From contig NZ_SLVY01000002.1 in the NCBI RefSeq assembly GCF_004345605.1, forward strand, positions 62,001 through 126,000: a stretch of 64,000 bases of DNA. The letters are read 5' to 3'. Positions within the stretch are counted from its first letter, which is position 1. Every line of letters starts with the position of its first letter. This stretch comes from Rhodococcus sp. SMB37 (lineage in GTDB: Bacteria > Actinomycetota > Actinomycetes > Mycobacteriales > Mycobacteriaceae). Of this stretch, positions 19,349 to 27,268 are shown in pieces. Under the pieces are notes generated by a model. The model made no database searches. It had not been told where the DNA came from and was given only the letters and a program-made list of their open reading frames with translations. Made by a program: the position numbers and the translations under genes.

Positions 19349-20329
19349 GTGACCAAGACATCGGACGAGTCGTCGCCGACGGACATCTTCGCGGCGGGCA
19401 CGGTGCTCTGGAGGCCGAGTGAGGGTGGCGTCGAATTGGCTCTGGTCCACCGGCCGAAGTACGACGATTGGACTTTCCCGAAGGGCAAGCTCGACCCCGG
19501 GGAGACACCGATCGTTGCGGCGCTCCGGGAGACCGAGGAGGAGACCGGATTCCGGGCTGTCCTCGGGCGTGGCCTCGGAAGAGTCACCTATTCCCTTCCC
19601 GGTTCCGGGGCGAGCGAAGCGACGGGAGATTCCGGGGCGAACGAAGCGACGGGGGACGTTACGTACCCGCGTAAGCAGGTCGACTACTGGACGGCTCAGT
19701 GCGAGTCCGGCGACTTCGTCGCGAACGACGAGGTGGACGCCCTCCGATGGGTTTCGCCCGACACTGCTTTCGATGAACTGACGTATTCGATGGACCACAC
19801 GGTGCTGCGCCGATTCCTGGAATTGCCGATCGATACCCGGACGGTGCTCGTCGTACGGCACGCCAAGGCCGGCAGTCGTAGGGACTACGACGGTGACGAC
19901 CGGGCCCGCCCGATCGAGGAGAAGGGCCGGAGGCAGGCCGCTGCGCTGGTGCCGCAGCTGTCCGCCTTCGGTGCCGATACCCTCTTTTCGGCCGACCGTG
20001 CGCGATGCACCCAGACGATAGAACCGCTTGCCCATCTCCTCGGCGTCGATATCGCTCTGGAACCGTCACTGTCGGAAGAGGACTACACAGCCGATCCCGC
20101 GCTCGCCCGCAAACGGATCGCCGACGTCATCGAGAGCGGGACGGTCCCCGTCCTGTGCAGCCAGGGGGGTGTGATTCCGAATCTTCTCCAGTGGTGGTCG
20201 GAAGAGTCGGGTTTCGATCTCCCCGAGGGTCGCACCCGTAAGGCGAGCACATGGGTCCTGTCGTTCCACTGCGGGCGGCTCGTCGCGGCCGAATACCTCG
20301 ACACTCCCCTCGCCCCTGGACAGGCCTGA
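19349..20329 (+). CDS. mutT1: Two-domain Nudix / histidine-phosphatase protein (MutT1 type)
   Basis: A 326-residue fusion. The Nudix domain has the full box GX5EX7REUXEEXGU at residues 46-68 (G46, E52, R60, E61, E64, E65, G67). The C-terminal histidine phosphatase domain starts at about 165 with VLVVRHAKAG (H171). This is the mycobacterial MutT1 layout; that enzyme cleans oxidised guanine nucleotides such as 8-oxo-GTP/dGTP and diadenosine polyphosphates. GTG 19349 has GGAGG at 19340-19344, which decides the start; the frame upstream is a shadow of ppk1. An almost exact 27-bp tandem repeat (19603-19656) inserts SGASEATGD/SGANEATGD into the Nudix domain. Confidence 0.9.
   Translation: MTKTSDESSPTDIFAAGTVLWRPSEGGVELALVHRPKYDDWTFPKGKLDPGETPIVAALRETEEETGFRAVLGRGLGRVTYSLPGSGASEATGDSGANEATGDVTYPRKQVDYWTAQCESGDFVANDEVDALRWVSPDTAFDELTYSMDHTVLRRFLELPIDTRTVLVVRHAKAGSRRDYDGDDRARPIEEKGRRQAAALVPQLSAFGADTLFSADRARCTQTIEPLAHLLGVDIALEPSLSEEDYTADPALARKRIADVIESGTVPVLCSQGGVIPNLLQWWSEESGFDLPEGRTRKASTWVLSFHCGRLVAAEYLDTPLAPGQA
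19603..19656 (+). repeat. Two-copy 27-bp in-frame tandem repeat in mutT1
   Basis: Two adjacent 27-bp units (19603-19629 and 19630-19656) differ at two positions and encode SGASEATGD and SGANEATGD. The segment falls in a loop after the Nudix helix and looks like a recent in-frame duplication. Confidence 0.85.
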
Positions 20330-20384
20330 GTACCAGCAAGGATTCGGGCACCGCGAAACCCGCCCCTCACCTCGATCGGACACA

Positions 20385-20421
20385 ACTTCGGCGGCTACCG
20401 GAAACCGGTAGCCGCCGAAGT
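20385..20421. terminator. Bidirectional terminator between mutT1 and hupB
   Basis: A perfect 17-bp inverted repeat, ACTTCGGCGGCTACCGG (20385-20401), loop AAA, with its exact complement at 20405-20421, sits between the convergent mutT1 and hupB genes. There is no T run on either side, as is common for actinobacterial hairpin terminators. Confidence 0.8.
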
Positions 20422-20463
20422 GCTCAGCCCGCAGTGCACGGGCCGATGAGATGTCGCACAGAC

Positions 20464-21192
20464 CTACTTCTTGGCCGCGGACTTGCGAGCCGTGGTCTTC
20501 CGCGCCGGAGCCTTCTTGGCCGCGGTGGTCTTCTTTGCTGCCGCGGTGGTCTTCTTGGCCGCCGTGGTCTTGGCCGGAGCCTTCTTGGCCGCGGTGGTCT
20601 TCTTTGCTGCCGCCGTGGTCTTCTTGGCTGCAGTGCTCTTGGCCGCGGTGGTCTTCTTGGCCGCCGTGGTCTTGGCCGGAGCCTTCTTGGCCGCGGTGGT
20701 CTTCTTTGCTGCCGCCGTGGTCTTCTTGGCTGCAGTGCTCTTGGCCGCCGTGGTCTTCTTCGCCGCCGCGGTGGTCTTCGCCGCGGTGGTCTTCTTTGCC
20801 GCCGCCGTGGTCTTCTTGGCTGCGGTCTTCTTGGCAGCCTTCTTCGCAGCAGCGGACTTCTTCACTGCCGCAGCGGCACCGCGCTTGACTGCCGGACCAC
20901 TCGCCGGGAGCTTCTGGGTGCCGGCGATGACCGCCTTGAACTGAGCACCCGGGCGGAACGCCGGAACCGACGTCGGCTTGACCTTGACGGTCTCACCCGT
21001 ACGCGGGTTACGAGCGACACGAGCCGCGCGACGACGCTGCTCGAACACGCCGAAACCGGTGATGGTGACGCTGTTGCCGGCATGCACGGCGCGAACGATC
21101 GCATCGACGATGTGCTCGACAGCGTCCGTCGCGGTGCGCCTGTCCGAACCGAGTTTCTCGGTCAGAACGTCGATCAATTCTGCCTTGTTCAT
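20464..21192 (-). CDS. hupB: HU-family nucleoid protein with long Lys/Ala tail
   Basis: A 242-residue histone-like protein. Residues 1-90 are the HU fold that bends DNA as a dimer ([51 protein letters not shown]). The rest is a histone-H1-like tail of [10 protein letters not shown] and PAKK repeats, the mycobacterial HupB design. ATG 21192 has GGAGG six bases ahead; the ATG nine codons earlier lacks this. The tail contains a perfect 102-bp tandem duplication (20541-20748), which makes it longer than the roughly 214 residues of Mtb HupB. Acetylation and methylation of such tails are known in mycobacteria; here they are only likely. Confidence 0.96.
   Translation of the reverse strand: MNKAELIDVLTEKLGSDRRTATDAVEHIVDAIVRAVHAGNSVTITGFGVFEQRRRAARVARNPRTGETVKVKPTSVPAFRPGAQFKAVIAGTQKLPASGPAVKRGAAAAVKKSAAAKKAAKKTAAKKTTAAAKKTTAAKTTAAAKKTTAAKSTAAKKTTAAAKKTTAAKKAPAKTTAAKKTTAAKSTAAKKTTAAAKKTTAAKKAPAKTTAAKKTTAAAKKTTAAKKAPARKTTARKSAAKK
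20541..20748 (-). repeat. Perfect 102-bp tandem duplication in the hupB tail
   Basis: Bases 20541-20646 recur exactly at 20643-20748, an offset of 102 bp, so the unit is 34 codons and the frame is kept. The encoded unit holds [20 protein letters not shown] and [14 protein letters not shown]. Shorter degenerate copies of the same 12-15-bp theme fill the rest of 20471-20840. Confidence 0.9.
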
Positions 21193-21301
21193 TGATTTCC
21201 TCCGCATATCACGGTCCACCGTCAGACCGACTCGAGTCCACGGTAGCCCCGCAAACGGTCAAGAGTCTATGTGCCACGCCAATTCTCATGCAAATACGGG
21301 G

Positions 21302-21338
21302 ACGGGCCCGCGCCGAATCCTGTTCGGCTCGGGCCCGT
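21302..21338 (-). terminator. Terminator of leuCD
   Basis: ACGGGCCCG (21302-21310) and CGGGCCCGT (21330-21338) pair outside a second stem GCCGAA/TTCGGC around the loop TCCTG. It lies 22 bp past the leuD stop and before hupB, so it should end the leuC-leuD transcript. Confidence 0.8.
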
Positions 21339-21360
21339 ACGGCAGTGTCGGAGGCTCCTC

Positions 21361-21957
21361 TCAGGGCGCCTCGATGGTGCGCGGTTTCCAAGAAGGCCTT
21401 GCCTTCTCGTACTCGGAAATCGCCTCTACCTGGCGTAATGTCAACCCGATGTCGTCGAGACCCTCCATCAGACGCCACCGCGTGTAGTCGTCAATGGTGA
21501 ACGGCACCACGGTTGTTCCGGCGGTCACAGTCCGACTCTCCAGACTCACCTCGAGTTCGAGACCCGGCTGCTGTTCGATGAGTTTCCAGAGCAATTCGAC
21601 ATCGTCCTGACCGACCTGAGCGGCGAGCAGTCCGGCCTTCCCTGCGTTGCCGCGGAAGATATCGGCGAAACGCGGCGAGATCACCACCCGGAACCCGTAA
21701 TCGGACAGGGCCCAGACGGCGTGCTCTCGGGAGGATCCCGTTCCGAAATCCGGGCCGGCCACGAGAACGCTGCCGCGGTCGAACGGCGGCGTGTTGAGGA
21801 TGAAGGCCGGGTCGGTGCGCCATCCGGCGAACAGTCCGTCCTCGAATCCAGTGCGGGTGACCCGCTTCAGGTAGACCGCGGGAATGATCTGATCGGTATC
21901 GACATTGGACCGGCGCAGCGGAACGCCGATGCCCTTGTGAGTAGTGAAGGCTTCCAT
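21361..21957 (-). CDS. leuD: 3-isopropylmalate dehydratase small subunit
   Basis: A 198-residue aconitase swivel-domain subunit that pairs with LeuC in the second step of leucine synthesis (2- to 3-isopropylmalate). [16 protein letters not shown], the active-site [17 protein letters not shown] and [22 protein letters not shown] are the LeuD hallmarks. It starts 24 bp after the leuC stop, and a terminator hairpin follows, giving a two-gene leuCD operon as in Mtb Rv2988c-Rv2987c. Confidence 0.96.
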   Translation of the reverse strand: MEAFTTHKGIGVPLRRSNVDTDQIIPAVYLKRVTRTGFEDGLFAGWRTDPAFILNTPPFDRGSVLVAGPDFGTGSSREHAVWALSDYGFRVVISPRFADIFRGNAGKAGLLAAQVGQDDVELLWKLIEQQPGLELEVSLESRTVTAGTTVVPFTIDDYTRWRLMEGLDDIGLTLRQVEAISEYEKARPSWKPRTIEAP

Positions 21958-21981
21958 CGAATTCTCTCCTCGTCCCGTGCT

Positions 21982-23400
21982 CTAGTCCAGATCCGCCGGG
22001 GCGGACAGTGTGCCACGAACGGCCGTGGCGGCGGCCACAGCCGGGGAGACGAGGTGTGTTCGCCCACCCTTGCCCTGGCGGCCTTCGAAATTGCGATTCG
22101 ACGTCGAGGCGGAACGCTCACCCGGCGCAAGCTGATCAGGGTTCATTCCCAGGCACATCGAGCAGCCGGCCTGACGCCATTCTGCGCCTGCCGCAACGAA
22201 GATCTCACCGAGACCTTCGGACTCGGCCTGAGCACGAACACGCATCGATCCTGGAACGACGAGCATCCGAACACCGTCAGCAACCTTGCGGCCCTTCAGA
22301 ACCTCGGCGACTGCCCGCATGTCCTCGATGCGGCCGTTGGTGCACGACCCGACGAAGACGGTGTCGACCTTGATCTCACGCAAGGGCATACCCGGCTCGA
22401 GGTCCATGTAGCGGACAGCTTTCTCGGCTGCGTGGCGTTCGGTCTCGTCGGCGATCTCTTCCGGTACCGGCACCGATGCGCCGAGTGGGAGGCCCTGCCC
22501 CGGATTGGTTCCCCACGTGACGAACGGGGTGAGCGCGCTGGCGTCGATGTGGACCTCGGCGTCGAAAACTGCGTCCTCGTCGGTCTTCAGCTGCTCCCAG
22601 GCCGCTACCGCGACATCCCAGTCATCGCCCTGCGGTGCGTGCGGGCGCCCCTTCAGGAACTCGTAGGTGATCTCGTCGGGCGCGATCATCCCTGCACGGG
22701 CACCCGCCTCGATCGACATGTTGCAGATCGTCATCCGAGATTCCATCGAGAGCTTACGAATTGCCTCGCCGCGATACTCGAGCACGTAGCCCTGTCCGCC
22801 TCCGGTACCGATCTGCGCGATGATCGCGAGAATCAGATCCTTGCTCGTGACACCCGGTGGCAGTGCACCATCGACATTGATCGCCATCGTCTTGAACGGA
22901 CGCAGCGACAACGTCTGGGTCGCCAGCACATGCTCGACCTCGCTGGTGCCGATACCCATTGCGATCGAGCCGAACGCTCCGTGGGTGGCGGTGTGGCTGT
23001 CGCCGCAAACCACCGTCATGCCGGGCTGAGTCAGTCCGAGCTGAGGCCCGACCACGTGCACGATGCCCTGTTCGATGTCACCCATCGGATGCAGCCGCAC
23101 GCCGAACTCTTCACAGTTTCGGCGCAGCGTCTCGACCTGTGTGCGCGACACCGGATCAGCGATCGGCTTGTCGATGTCGATCGTCGGGACGTTGTGATCC
23201 TCGGTCGCAATCGTCAGATCGAGGCGTCGCACGCCTCGCTCGGCCAGCCGCAGACCGTCGAACGCCTGCGGGCTGGTGACCTCGTGTACGAGATGCAGGT
23301 CGATGTAGATCAGGTCGGGCCGACGCGCCGAGCCCTCTCCCTCACCGCGCACAACCACGTGCTGGTCCCACACCTTCTCTGCCAGAGTCTTTCCAGCCAT
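21982..23400 (-). CDS. leuC: 3-isopropylmalate dehydratase large subunit
   Basis: A 472-residue aconitase-family enzyme. The three 4Fe-4S cysteines lie in [17 protein letters not shown] and [12 protein letters not shown]. Substrate and hinge motifs include [20 protein letters not shown] and [11 protein letters not shown] 23400 ([14 protein letters not shown]) is the family start; the open frame further upstream crosses the divergent regulator. It is transcribed away from the IclR-type regulator at 23530 across a 129-bp region that carries a candidate operator. Iron-sulfur status could affect activity, as in other dehydratases. Confidence 0.96.
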   Translation of the reverse strand: MAGKTLAEKVWDQHVVVRGEGEGSARRPDLIYIDLHLVHEVTSPQAFDGLRLAERGVRRLDLTIATEDHNVPTIDIDKPIADPVSRTQVETLRRNCEEFGVRLHPMGDIEQGIVHVVGPQLGLTQPGMTVVCGDSHTATHGAFGSIAMGIGTSEVEHVLATQTLSLRPFKTMAINVDGALPPGVTSKDLILAIIAQIGTGGGQGYVLEYRGEAIRKLSMESRMTICNMSIEAGARAGMIAPDEITYEFLKGRPHAPQGDDWDVAVAAWEQLKTDEDAVFDAEVHIDASALTPFVTWGTNPGQGLPLGASVPVPEEIADETERHAAEKAVRYMDLEPGMPLREIKVDTVFVGSCTNGRIEDMRAVAEVLKGRKVADGVRMLVVPGSMRVRAQAESEGLGEIFVAAGAEWRQAGCSMCLGMNPDQLAPGERSASTSNRNFEGRQGKGGRTHLVSPAVAAATAVRGTLSAPADLD

Positions 23401-23490
23401 TCTCTCCACCTGTCGTACGTGCCGTACGCGAACCCGAAGCTCGGGGCTGTCCGAGTCGCGTCTGGTGCCGTTTCCGTCCCGATCCGGATG

Positions 23491-23545
23491 CGCTATGCTT
23501 CCCATTATGCGAGACGGAGGTATCGACCTATGAGACAGCATAGCG
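23491..23545. promoter_or_regulatory. Candidate operator between leuC and the IclR-type regulator
   Basis: CGCTATGCT (23491-23499) and its exact reverse complement AGCATAGCG (23537-23545) flank the regulator's start codon. A possible -10 for the regulator (TATGCT, 23494-23499, with TTTCCG 17 bp upstream) overlaps the left arm. CATAAT on the minus strand (23504-23509) is a possible leuC -10. The layout fits autoregulation plus control of leuCD, known for the related NdgR and LtbR regulators. The site itself is inferred. Confidence 0.45.
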
Positions 23546-24231
23546 GGATCGGCGTGCTGGACAAAGCGATGACTGTCCTCCACGCGGCGGCAGAGCAACC
23601 ATGCAATCTCAACGAGTTGTGTGCGCGCACCGGCCTACCACGTGCGACAGCACACCGTCTCGCGGTAGGGCTCGAGGTCCATCGCCTTCTGATGCGCGAC
23701 GGCGACGGCCAATGGCGACCGGGCCCCGGCCTGGCCGAACTTTCTGCAGGCGCAGGCGATACGCTCGTCGAGGCGGCTTCTCTCGTACTCCCCCGGCTTC
23801 GCGAAATCACCGGGGAGAGCGTGCAGCTGTACCGCCGGGACGGCACACAACGTGTCTGCGTCGCCGCACTCGAACCTCCGACCGGCCTGCGCGACACCGT
23901 CCTCGTGGGCGCCCGCCTGCCGATGACGGCCGGGTCCGGCGCCAAAGTTCTGCTCGCTTGGGCCGATACGGCCACTCAGCGCACGCTCCTCCCCGATGCC
24001 GCGTTCGGGGAACGCGTGCTCTCCGAGGTCCGCAGACGCGGTTGGGCACAGAGCGCAGCCGAACGCGAACCCGGTGTCGCCTCCGTGGCCGCACCCGTGC
24101 GCGACGGCAATGGCACGGTGGTGGCAGCGATCTCGGTTTCCGGCCCGATCGACCGAATGGGCCGCCGGCCGGGTGCTCGCTGGGCCGCCGACCTGCTCGC
24201 CGCTGCAGAAGCACTGCACAAGCGTTTGTAA
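23530..24231 (+). CDS. IclR-family regulator of leucine genes (NdgR/LtbR type)
   Basis: A 233-residue regulator with an N-terminal winged helix (about 5-65, [35 protein letters not shown]) and a C-terminal IclR effector domain containing [20 protein letters not shown] and [18 protein letters not shown]. It is divergent from leuCD exactly as Mtb Rv2989, Streptomyces NdgR and Corynebacterium LtbR are, and those proteins control leuCD with leucine or a related signal. ATG 23530 follows GGAGG by nine bases. The effector is not deducible here. Confidence 0.9.
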   Translation: MRQHSGIGVLDKAMTVLHAAAEQPCNLNELCARTGLPRATAHRLAVGLEVHRLLMRDGDGQWRPGPGLAELSAGAGDTLVEAASLVLPRLREITGESVQLYRRDGTQRVCVAALEPPTGLRDTVLVGARLPMTAGSGAKVLLAWADTATQRTLLPDAAFGERVLSEVRRRGWAQSAAEREPGVASVAAPVRDGNGTVVAAISVSGPIDRMGRRPGARWAADLLAAAEALHKRL

Positions 24232-24307
24232 TCCGCGCAATTCGCACCGCTGGGGCGCAAGGGGCGTTTGCTGCCACACCCCGTCCGGGTGTGCCACAGT
24301 TCTGCGC

Positions 24308-24820
24308 ATGGGAACGAACCGCCGCGCAGAGATCGCGATGACAGAACCGGAGATCAGCGAATTCCTCCACCAGAGCCGCGTTGCCACACTGGCATCGCTG
24401 GGACCGCACGGCACACCACATCTGGTGGCCATGTGGTACGCCGTGCTGGACGGCGAAATCTGGTTCGAGACGAAAGCGAAATCGCAGAAGGTCGTGAATC
24501 TTCGCCGCGACGATCGCATCACGGCACTCGTCGAAGCCGGCGACACGTACGACCAGCTGCGCGGCGTCGCGATCGAAGGTCGCGCTGAGATCATCGAAGA
24601 TCACGACACCCTGTTCGGCGTCTGCCGAGACGTATGGGAGCGCTACACCGGCCCGTACACGGACAACATGCGCCCCGCCGTGGAACAGATGATGCACAAG
24701 AGGGTGTCGGTACGGGTGGTGCCGCAACGCATTCGGTCCTGGGACCACCGCAAGCTCGGCATGCCCGCGGTCCCCCTCGGCGGCACAACCGCCGCGTATA
24801 TGCCTCGGGTCGGTCGTTGA
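24308..24820 (+). CDS. PPOX-class, probably F420-dependent, oxidoreductase
   Basis: A 170-residue split-beta-barrel flavin/F420-binding protein. Typical strands are VATLASLGPHGTPHLVAMWY, EIWFETKAKSQKVVNLRRD, RITALVEAGD and GVAIEGRAEIIED. This is the pyridoxamine-phosphate-oxidase-like family whose mycobacterial members often use F420; the Mtb gene at this place is Rv2991. The F420 gene fbiD lies 8 kb away. The substrate is unknown and the cofactor could instead be FMN or heme. The ATG at 24308 gives the expected N-terminus before EISEFLHQSRV. Confidence 0.8.
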   Translation: MGTNRRAEIAMTEPEISEFLHQSRVATLASLGPHGTPHLVAMWYAVLDGEIWFETKAKSQKVVNLRRDDRITALVEAGDTYDQLRGVAIEGRAEIIEDHDTLFGVCRDVWERYTGPYTDNMRPAVEQMMHKRVSVRVVPQRIRSWDHRKLGMPAVPLGGTTAAYMPRVGR

Positions 24821-24889
24821 CGGCGAAATTCACGCGACAGGCCGCTCCTGCCGCGCTACATTCGCCATCAGGAGGGAGGTAGGAGAAAG

Positions 24890-25057
24890 ATGACCGACCC
24901 GGCAAAAGAACGCATCAAGGAAGAGTTCCTCGCAGCACTCGAACGCAAGAAGCAGGGCAAGAGCGGCGGCACAGCACACCTCGACGCGACGTCGAAGGCC
25001 CACGGTCCACATGCCAATGCAGACCACCACCGCCAATTCCGACGCAAGAGTGGCTGA
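24890..25057 (+). CDS. Small DUF5302-family protein
   Basis: A 55-residue, highly charged protein that starts MTDPAKERIKEEFLAALERK and ends HHRQFRRKSG, with a His/Gly/Ala-rich centre. The end motif F-R-R-K-S-G and the length fit the actinobacterial DUF5302 family, for which no function is known. The ATG is preceded by a strong purine tract (AGGAG at 24881-24885). A perfect 16-bp terminator stem follows 13 bp after the stop, so it is a self-contained or short-operon gene behind the PPOX gene. Confidence 0.8.
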   Translation: MTDPAKERIKEEFLAALERKKQGKSGGTAHLDATSKAHGPHANADHHRQFRRKSG

Positions 25058-25070
25058 CCAGTAAGAAAAG

Positions 25071-25104
25071 AAGAAGACCCTCCGGATTTCCGGAGGGTCT
25101 TCTT
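25071..25104 (+). terminator. Intrinsic terminator after the DUF5302 gene
   Basis: AAGAAGACCCTCCGGA (25071-25086) is the exact complement of 25089-25104, and the downstream side is T-rich (TCTTCTTCGTTGT). It separates the plus-strand gene from the minus-strand tRNA-Glu. Confidence 0.85.
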
Positions 25105-25109
25105 CGTTG

Positions 25110-25182
25110 TAGCCCCGATGGGATTCGAACCCACGCTACCGCCGTGAGAGGGCGGCGTCCTAGGCCGCTAGACGACGGGGCC
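25110..25182 (-). tRNA. tRNA-Glu (anticodon CTC), copy 1
   Basis: A 73-nt cloverleaf read on the minus strand. The acceptor GGCCCCG pairs with CGGGGCT, the anticodon stem-loop is CCGCC-CTCTCAC-GGCGG with CTC at 34-36, and the T arm has GGTTCGAATCC. The discriminator is A, and CCA is not encoded. The sequence is identical to copy 2 at 25275-25347. Confidence 0.95.
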
Positions 25183-25274
25183 ACGAACTTGCTTGGACTC
25201 GATCGACCGTGTCCGGTGATCGAACCCGACAGAAGAAGAATCCCTCCGACCCGGAGGTCGGAGGAGATCCATGG

Positions 25275-25347
25275 TAGCCCCGATGGGATTCGAACCCACG
25301 CTACCGCCGTGAGAGGGCGGCGTCCTAGGCCGCTAGACGACGGGGCC
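25275..25347 (-). tRNA. tRNA-Glu (anticodon CTC), copy 2
   Basis: Base-for-base identical to copy 1 over 73 nt; the copies start 165 bp apart and their flanks differ. It reads codon GAG. Together with copy 1 and the tRNA-Gln gene it forms a small minus-strand tRNA cluster downstream of gltX. Confidence 0.95.
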
Positions 25348-25432
25348 AGGATCTTCTTCTGTTTGCGCTCCCTGGAGGAAGCTCAGCCAGCCTAAACCGA
25401 CCGAGATACGATGGCAAATCACCGCACCGCAG

Positions 25433-25504
25433 CTGGGGTACCAGGACTCGAACCTAGAATGGCTGAACCAGAATCAGCTGTGTTGCCAATTACACCATAC
25501 CCCA
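25433..25504 (-). tRNA. tRNA-Gln (anticodon CTG)
   Basis: A 72-nt cloverleaf on the minus strand. The acceptor TGGGGTA pairs with TACCCCA, the anticodon stem-loop is GCTGA-TTCTGGT-TCAGC with CTG, and the T arm has GGTTCGAGTCC. The discriminator is G, and CCA is not encoded. It decodes CAG. No glutaminyl-tRNA synthetase gene is in the window, whereas gltX and gatCAB are. Confidence 0.95.
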
Positions 25505-25662
25505 ATGGTTTGTTCCTTCGGCCCGCACTGTTCGCGCTCCGGCCTCCGTTCCGAACCGAGAAGAAGATTAACACCAACGGGGTGCAGAACTACAAATCGC
25601 CTGGTCAGGTCCCATAAATTCGCGAGGCCCGGAGCGCGGGCGGACGCCCGGGAACACAAGCA

Positions 25663-25698
25663 GAGGAGGGCACCCGCCGCGATGGCGGGGCCCTCCTC
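25663..25698 (-). terminator. Terminator of gltX
   Basis: GAGGAGGGC (25663-25671) pairs with GCCCTCCTC (25690-25698) around an inner CCCGCC/GGCGGG stem. It starts 14 bp past the gltX stop. The remaining bases between it and tRNA-Gln (25505-25662) show nothing further. Confidence 0.8.
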
Positions 25699-25711
25699 CT
25701 ATTCGGCCGGA

Positions 25712-27184
25712 TCAGGCGATGGACGCGCGGGCGGCCCGCAGGCGCGCGAGCGAGCGCTCGCGACCGAGCAGTTCCATCGACTCGTAGAGCGGCGGGCTGA
25801 CATGCGAGCCGGTCACGGCGACACGGACGGGCGCGAACGCCTTCCGCGGCTTGAGGCCGAGTTCGTCGATCAGCTTCGCCTTGAGCGCTCCCTCGAGTTC
25901 AGGGGTGGCCCACACGTCGAGGCCCTCGGTAGCCGCAATCGTCGCGTCGAGCACCGCTGCGGCGTCGTCCTTGAGGTTCTTCGCCGCGGACGCCTCGTCG
26001 AGCTCGAAGTCCGCCTCGTCGACGAACAGGAACTTCAGGAGGCCCCATGCGTCGCCGAGGACGACGATTCGGGTCTGGACGAGATCCGCGGCCACCGCGA
26101 AGAGCTTGTCGTCGACATCCGGAGTGATGTGCCCGTGTTCGACGAGGAAGGCCTTCAGACGCGCCGCGAAGTCTGCGGGCTCGAGCAACCGGATGTGCTC
26201 GGCATTGATCGCGTCGGCCTTCTTCTGGTCGAAGCGGGCCGGGTTCGAGTTGACCTTGGATATGTCGAAGGCCGCGACCATCTCGTCGAGCGAGAACACG
26301 TCGCGGTCGTCGGCGAGCCCCCAGCCGAGGAGCGCGAGGTAGTTGAGCAGGCCCTCCGGAACGAATCCGCGGTCCCGATGAAGGAAGAGGTTCGACTCCG
26401 GGTCGCGCTTGGACAGCTTCTTGTTGCCCTGACCCATCACGAACGGTAGGTGTCCGAACTCCGGGGTGAAATCTGCCACGCCGATGCGCTCCAGTGCGGC
26501 GTACAGCGCGAGCTGACGGGGCGTCGACGAGAGCAGATCTTCCCCCCGCAGCACATGCGTGATCTTCATCAGGGCGTCGTCTACGGGGTTGACGAGCGTG
26601 TACAACGGGATGCCGTTGCCGCGGGTGAGCGCGAAGTCGGGCACTGTGCCCGCCTTGAACGTCGTCTCACCGCGCACAAGGTCGTTCCAGGTCAGATCTT
26701 CGGCCGGCATCCGGAGCCGCACGACCGGCTTGCGCCCCTCGTCGAGGTAGGCCTGCCGCTGCCCGGCGGTGAGGTCGCGGTCGAAGTTGTCGTACCCCAG
26801 CTTGGGATCGCGCCCGGCCGCCTTGTGCCGCTCCTCGACCTCCTCCGGCGTCGAGAACGACTCGTATGCCTCACCGGCCTCGAGGAGCTTCGAGACGACG
26901 TCGAGGTGCAGGTCCCGTCGCTGGGACTGCCGGTAGGGCTCGTAGGGGCCACCCACCTCGGGCCCCTCGTCCCATTCGAGACCGAGCCAACGCAACGCGT
27001 CGAGGATCGCCTGGTACGACTCCTCGCTGTCCCGGGCGGCGTCGGTGTCTTCGATACGGAAGACGAACGTGCCACCGTGGTGCCGCGCGAATGCCCAGTT
27101 GAACAAGGCGGTGCGCACGAGACCCACATGCGGGGTACCGGTCGGGGACGGACAGAAACGGACGCGAACTTCGCTGGTGGTCAT
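25712..27184 (-). CDS. gltX: Glutamyl-tRNA synthetase
   Basis: A 490-residue class I aminoacyl-tRNA synthetase. The HIGH-type motif is in [20 protein letters not shown], with [17 protein letters not shown] next. The KMSKS-type loop is [11 protein letters not shown], and an anticodon-binding helical domain follows. In organisms that lack GlnRS and carry GatCAB, GltX also charges tRNA-Gln with glutamate; the presence of tRNA-Gln beside this gene and of gatA, gatB and gatC in the same window makes a non-discriminating enzyme likely. It follows the FAH-family gene by 84 bp, as in Mtb (Rv2993c-Rv2992c). Confidence 0.95.
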   Translation of the reverse strand: MTTSEVRVRFCPSPTGTPHVGLVRTALFNWAFARHHGGTFVFRIEDTDAARDSEESYQAILDALRWLGLEWDEGPEVGGPYEPYRQSQRRDLHLDVVSKLLEAGEAYESFSTPEEVEERHKAAGRDPKLGYDNFDRDLTAGQRQAYLDEGRKPVVRLRMPAEDLTWNDLVRGETTFKAGTVPDFALTRGNGIPLYTLVNPVDDALMKITHVLRGEDLLSSTPRQLALYAALERIGVADFTPEFGHLPFVMGQGNKKLSKRDPESNLFLHRDRGFVPEGLLNYLALLGWGLADDRDVFSLDEMVAAFDISKVNSNPARFDQKKADAINAEHIRLLEPADFAARLKAFLVEHGHITPDVDDKLFAVAADLVQTRIVVLGDAWGLLKFLFVDEADFELDEASAAKNLKDDAAAVLDATIAATEGLDVWATPELEGALKAKLIDELGLKPRKAFAPVRVAVTGSHVSPPLYESMELLGRERSLARLRAARASIA

Positions 27185-27268
27185 CGGCTCACTCGGGTCG
27201 AGGGACGGAAATCAAGACCCTTCCAGGCTAGCCCCCGGACGCACGGCAGGAACGGCCGTGTCGGCAGC

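Noticed and set aside
20464-20880. Regular repeats that could suggest a CRISPR array
   Set aside because: They are in-frame codon repeats of the HupB Lys/Ala tail, without spacers of even length.
25110-25347. Duplicate tRNA-Glu genes as attL/attR of an integrated element
   Set aside because: Only 92 bp lie between the copies and there is no integrase; this is a tRNA gene duplication.
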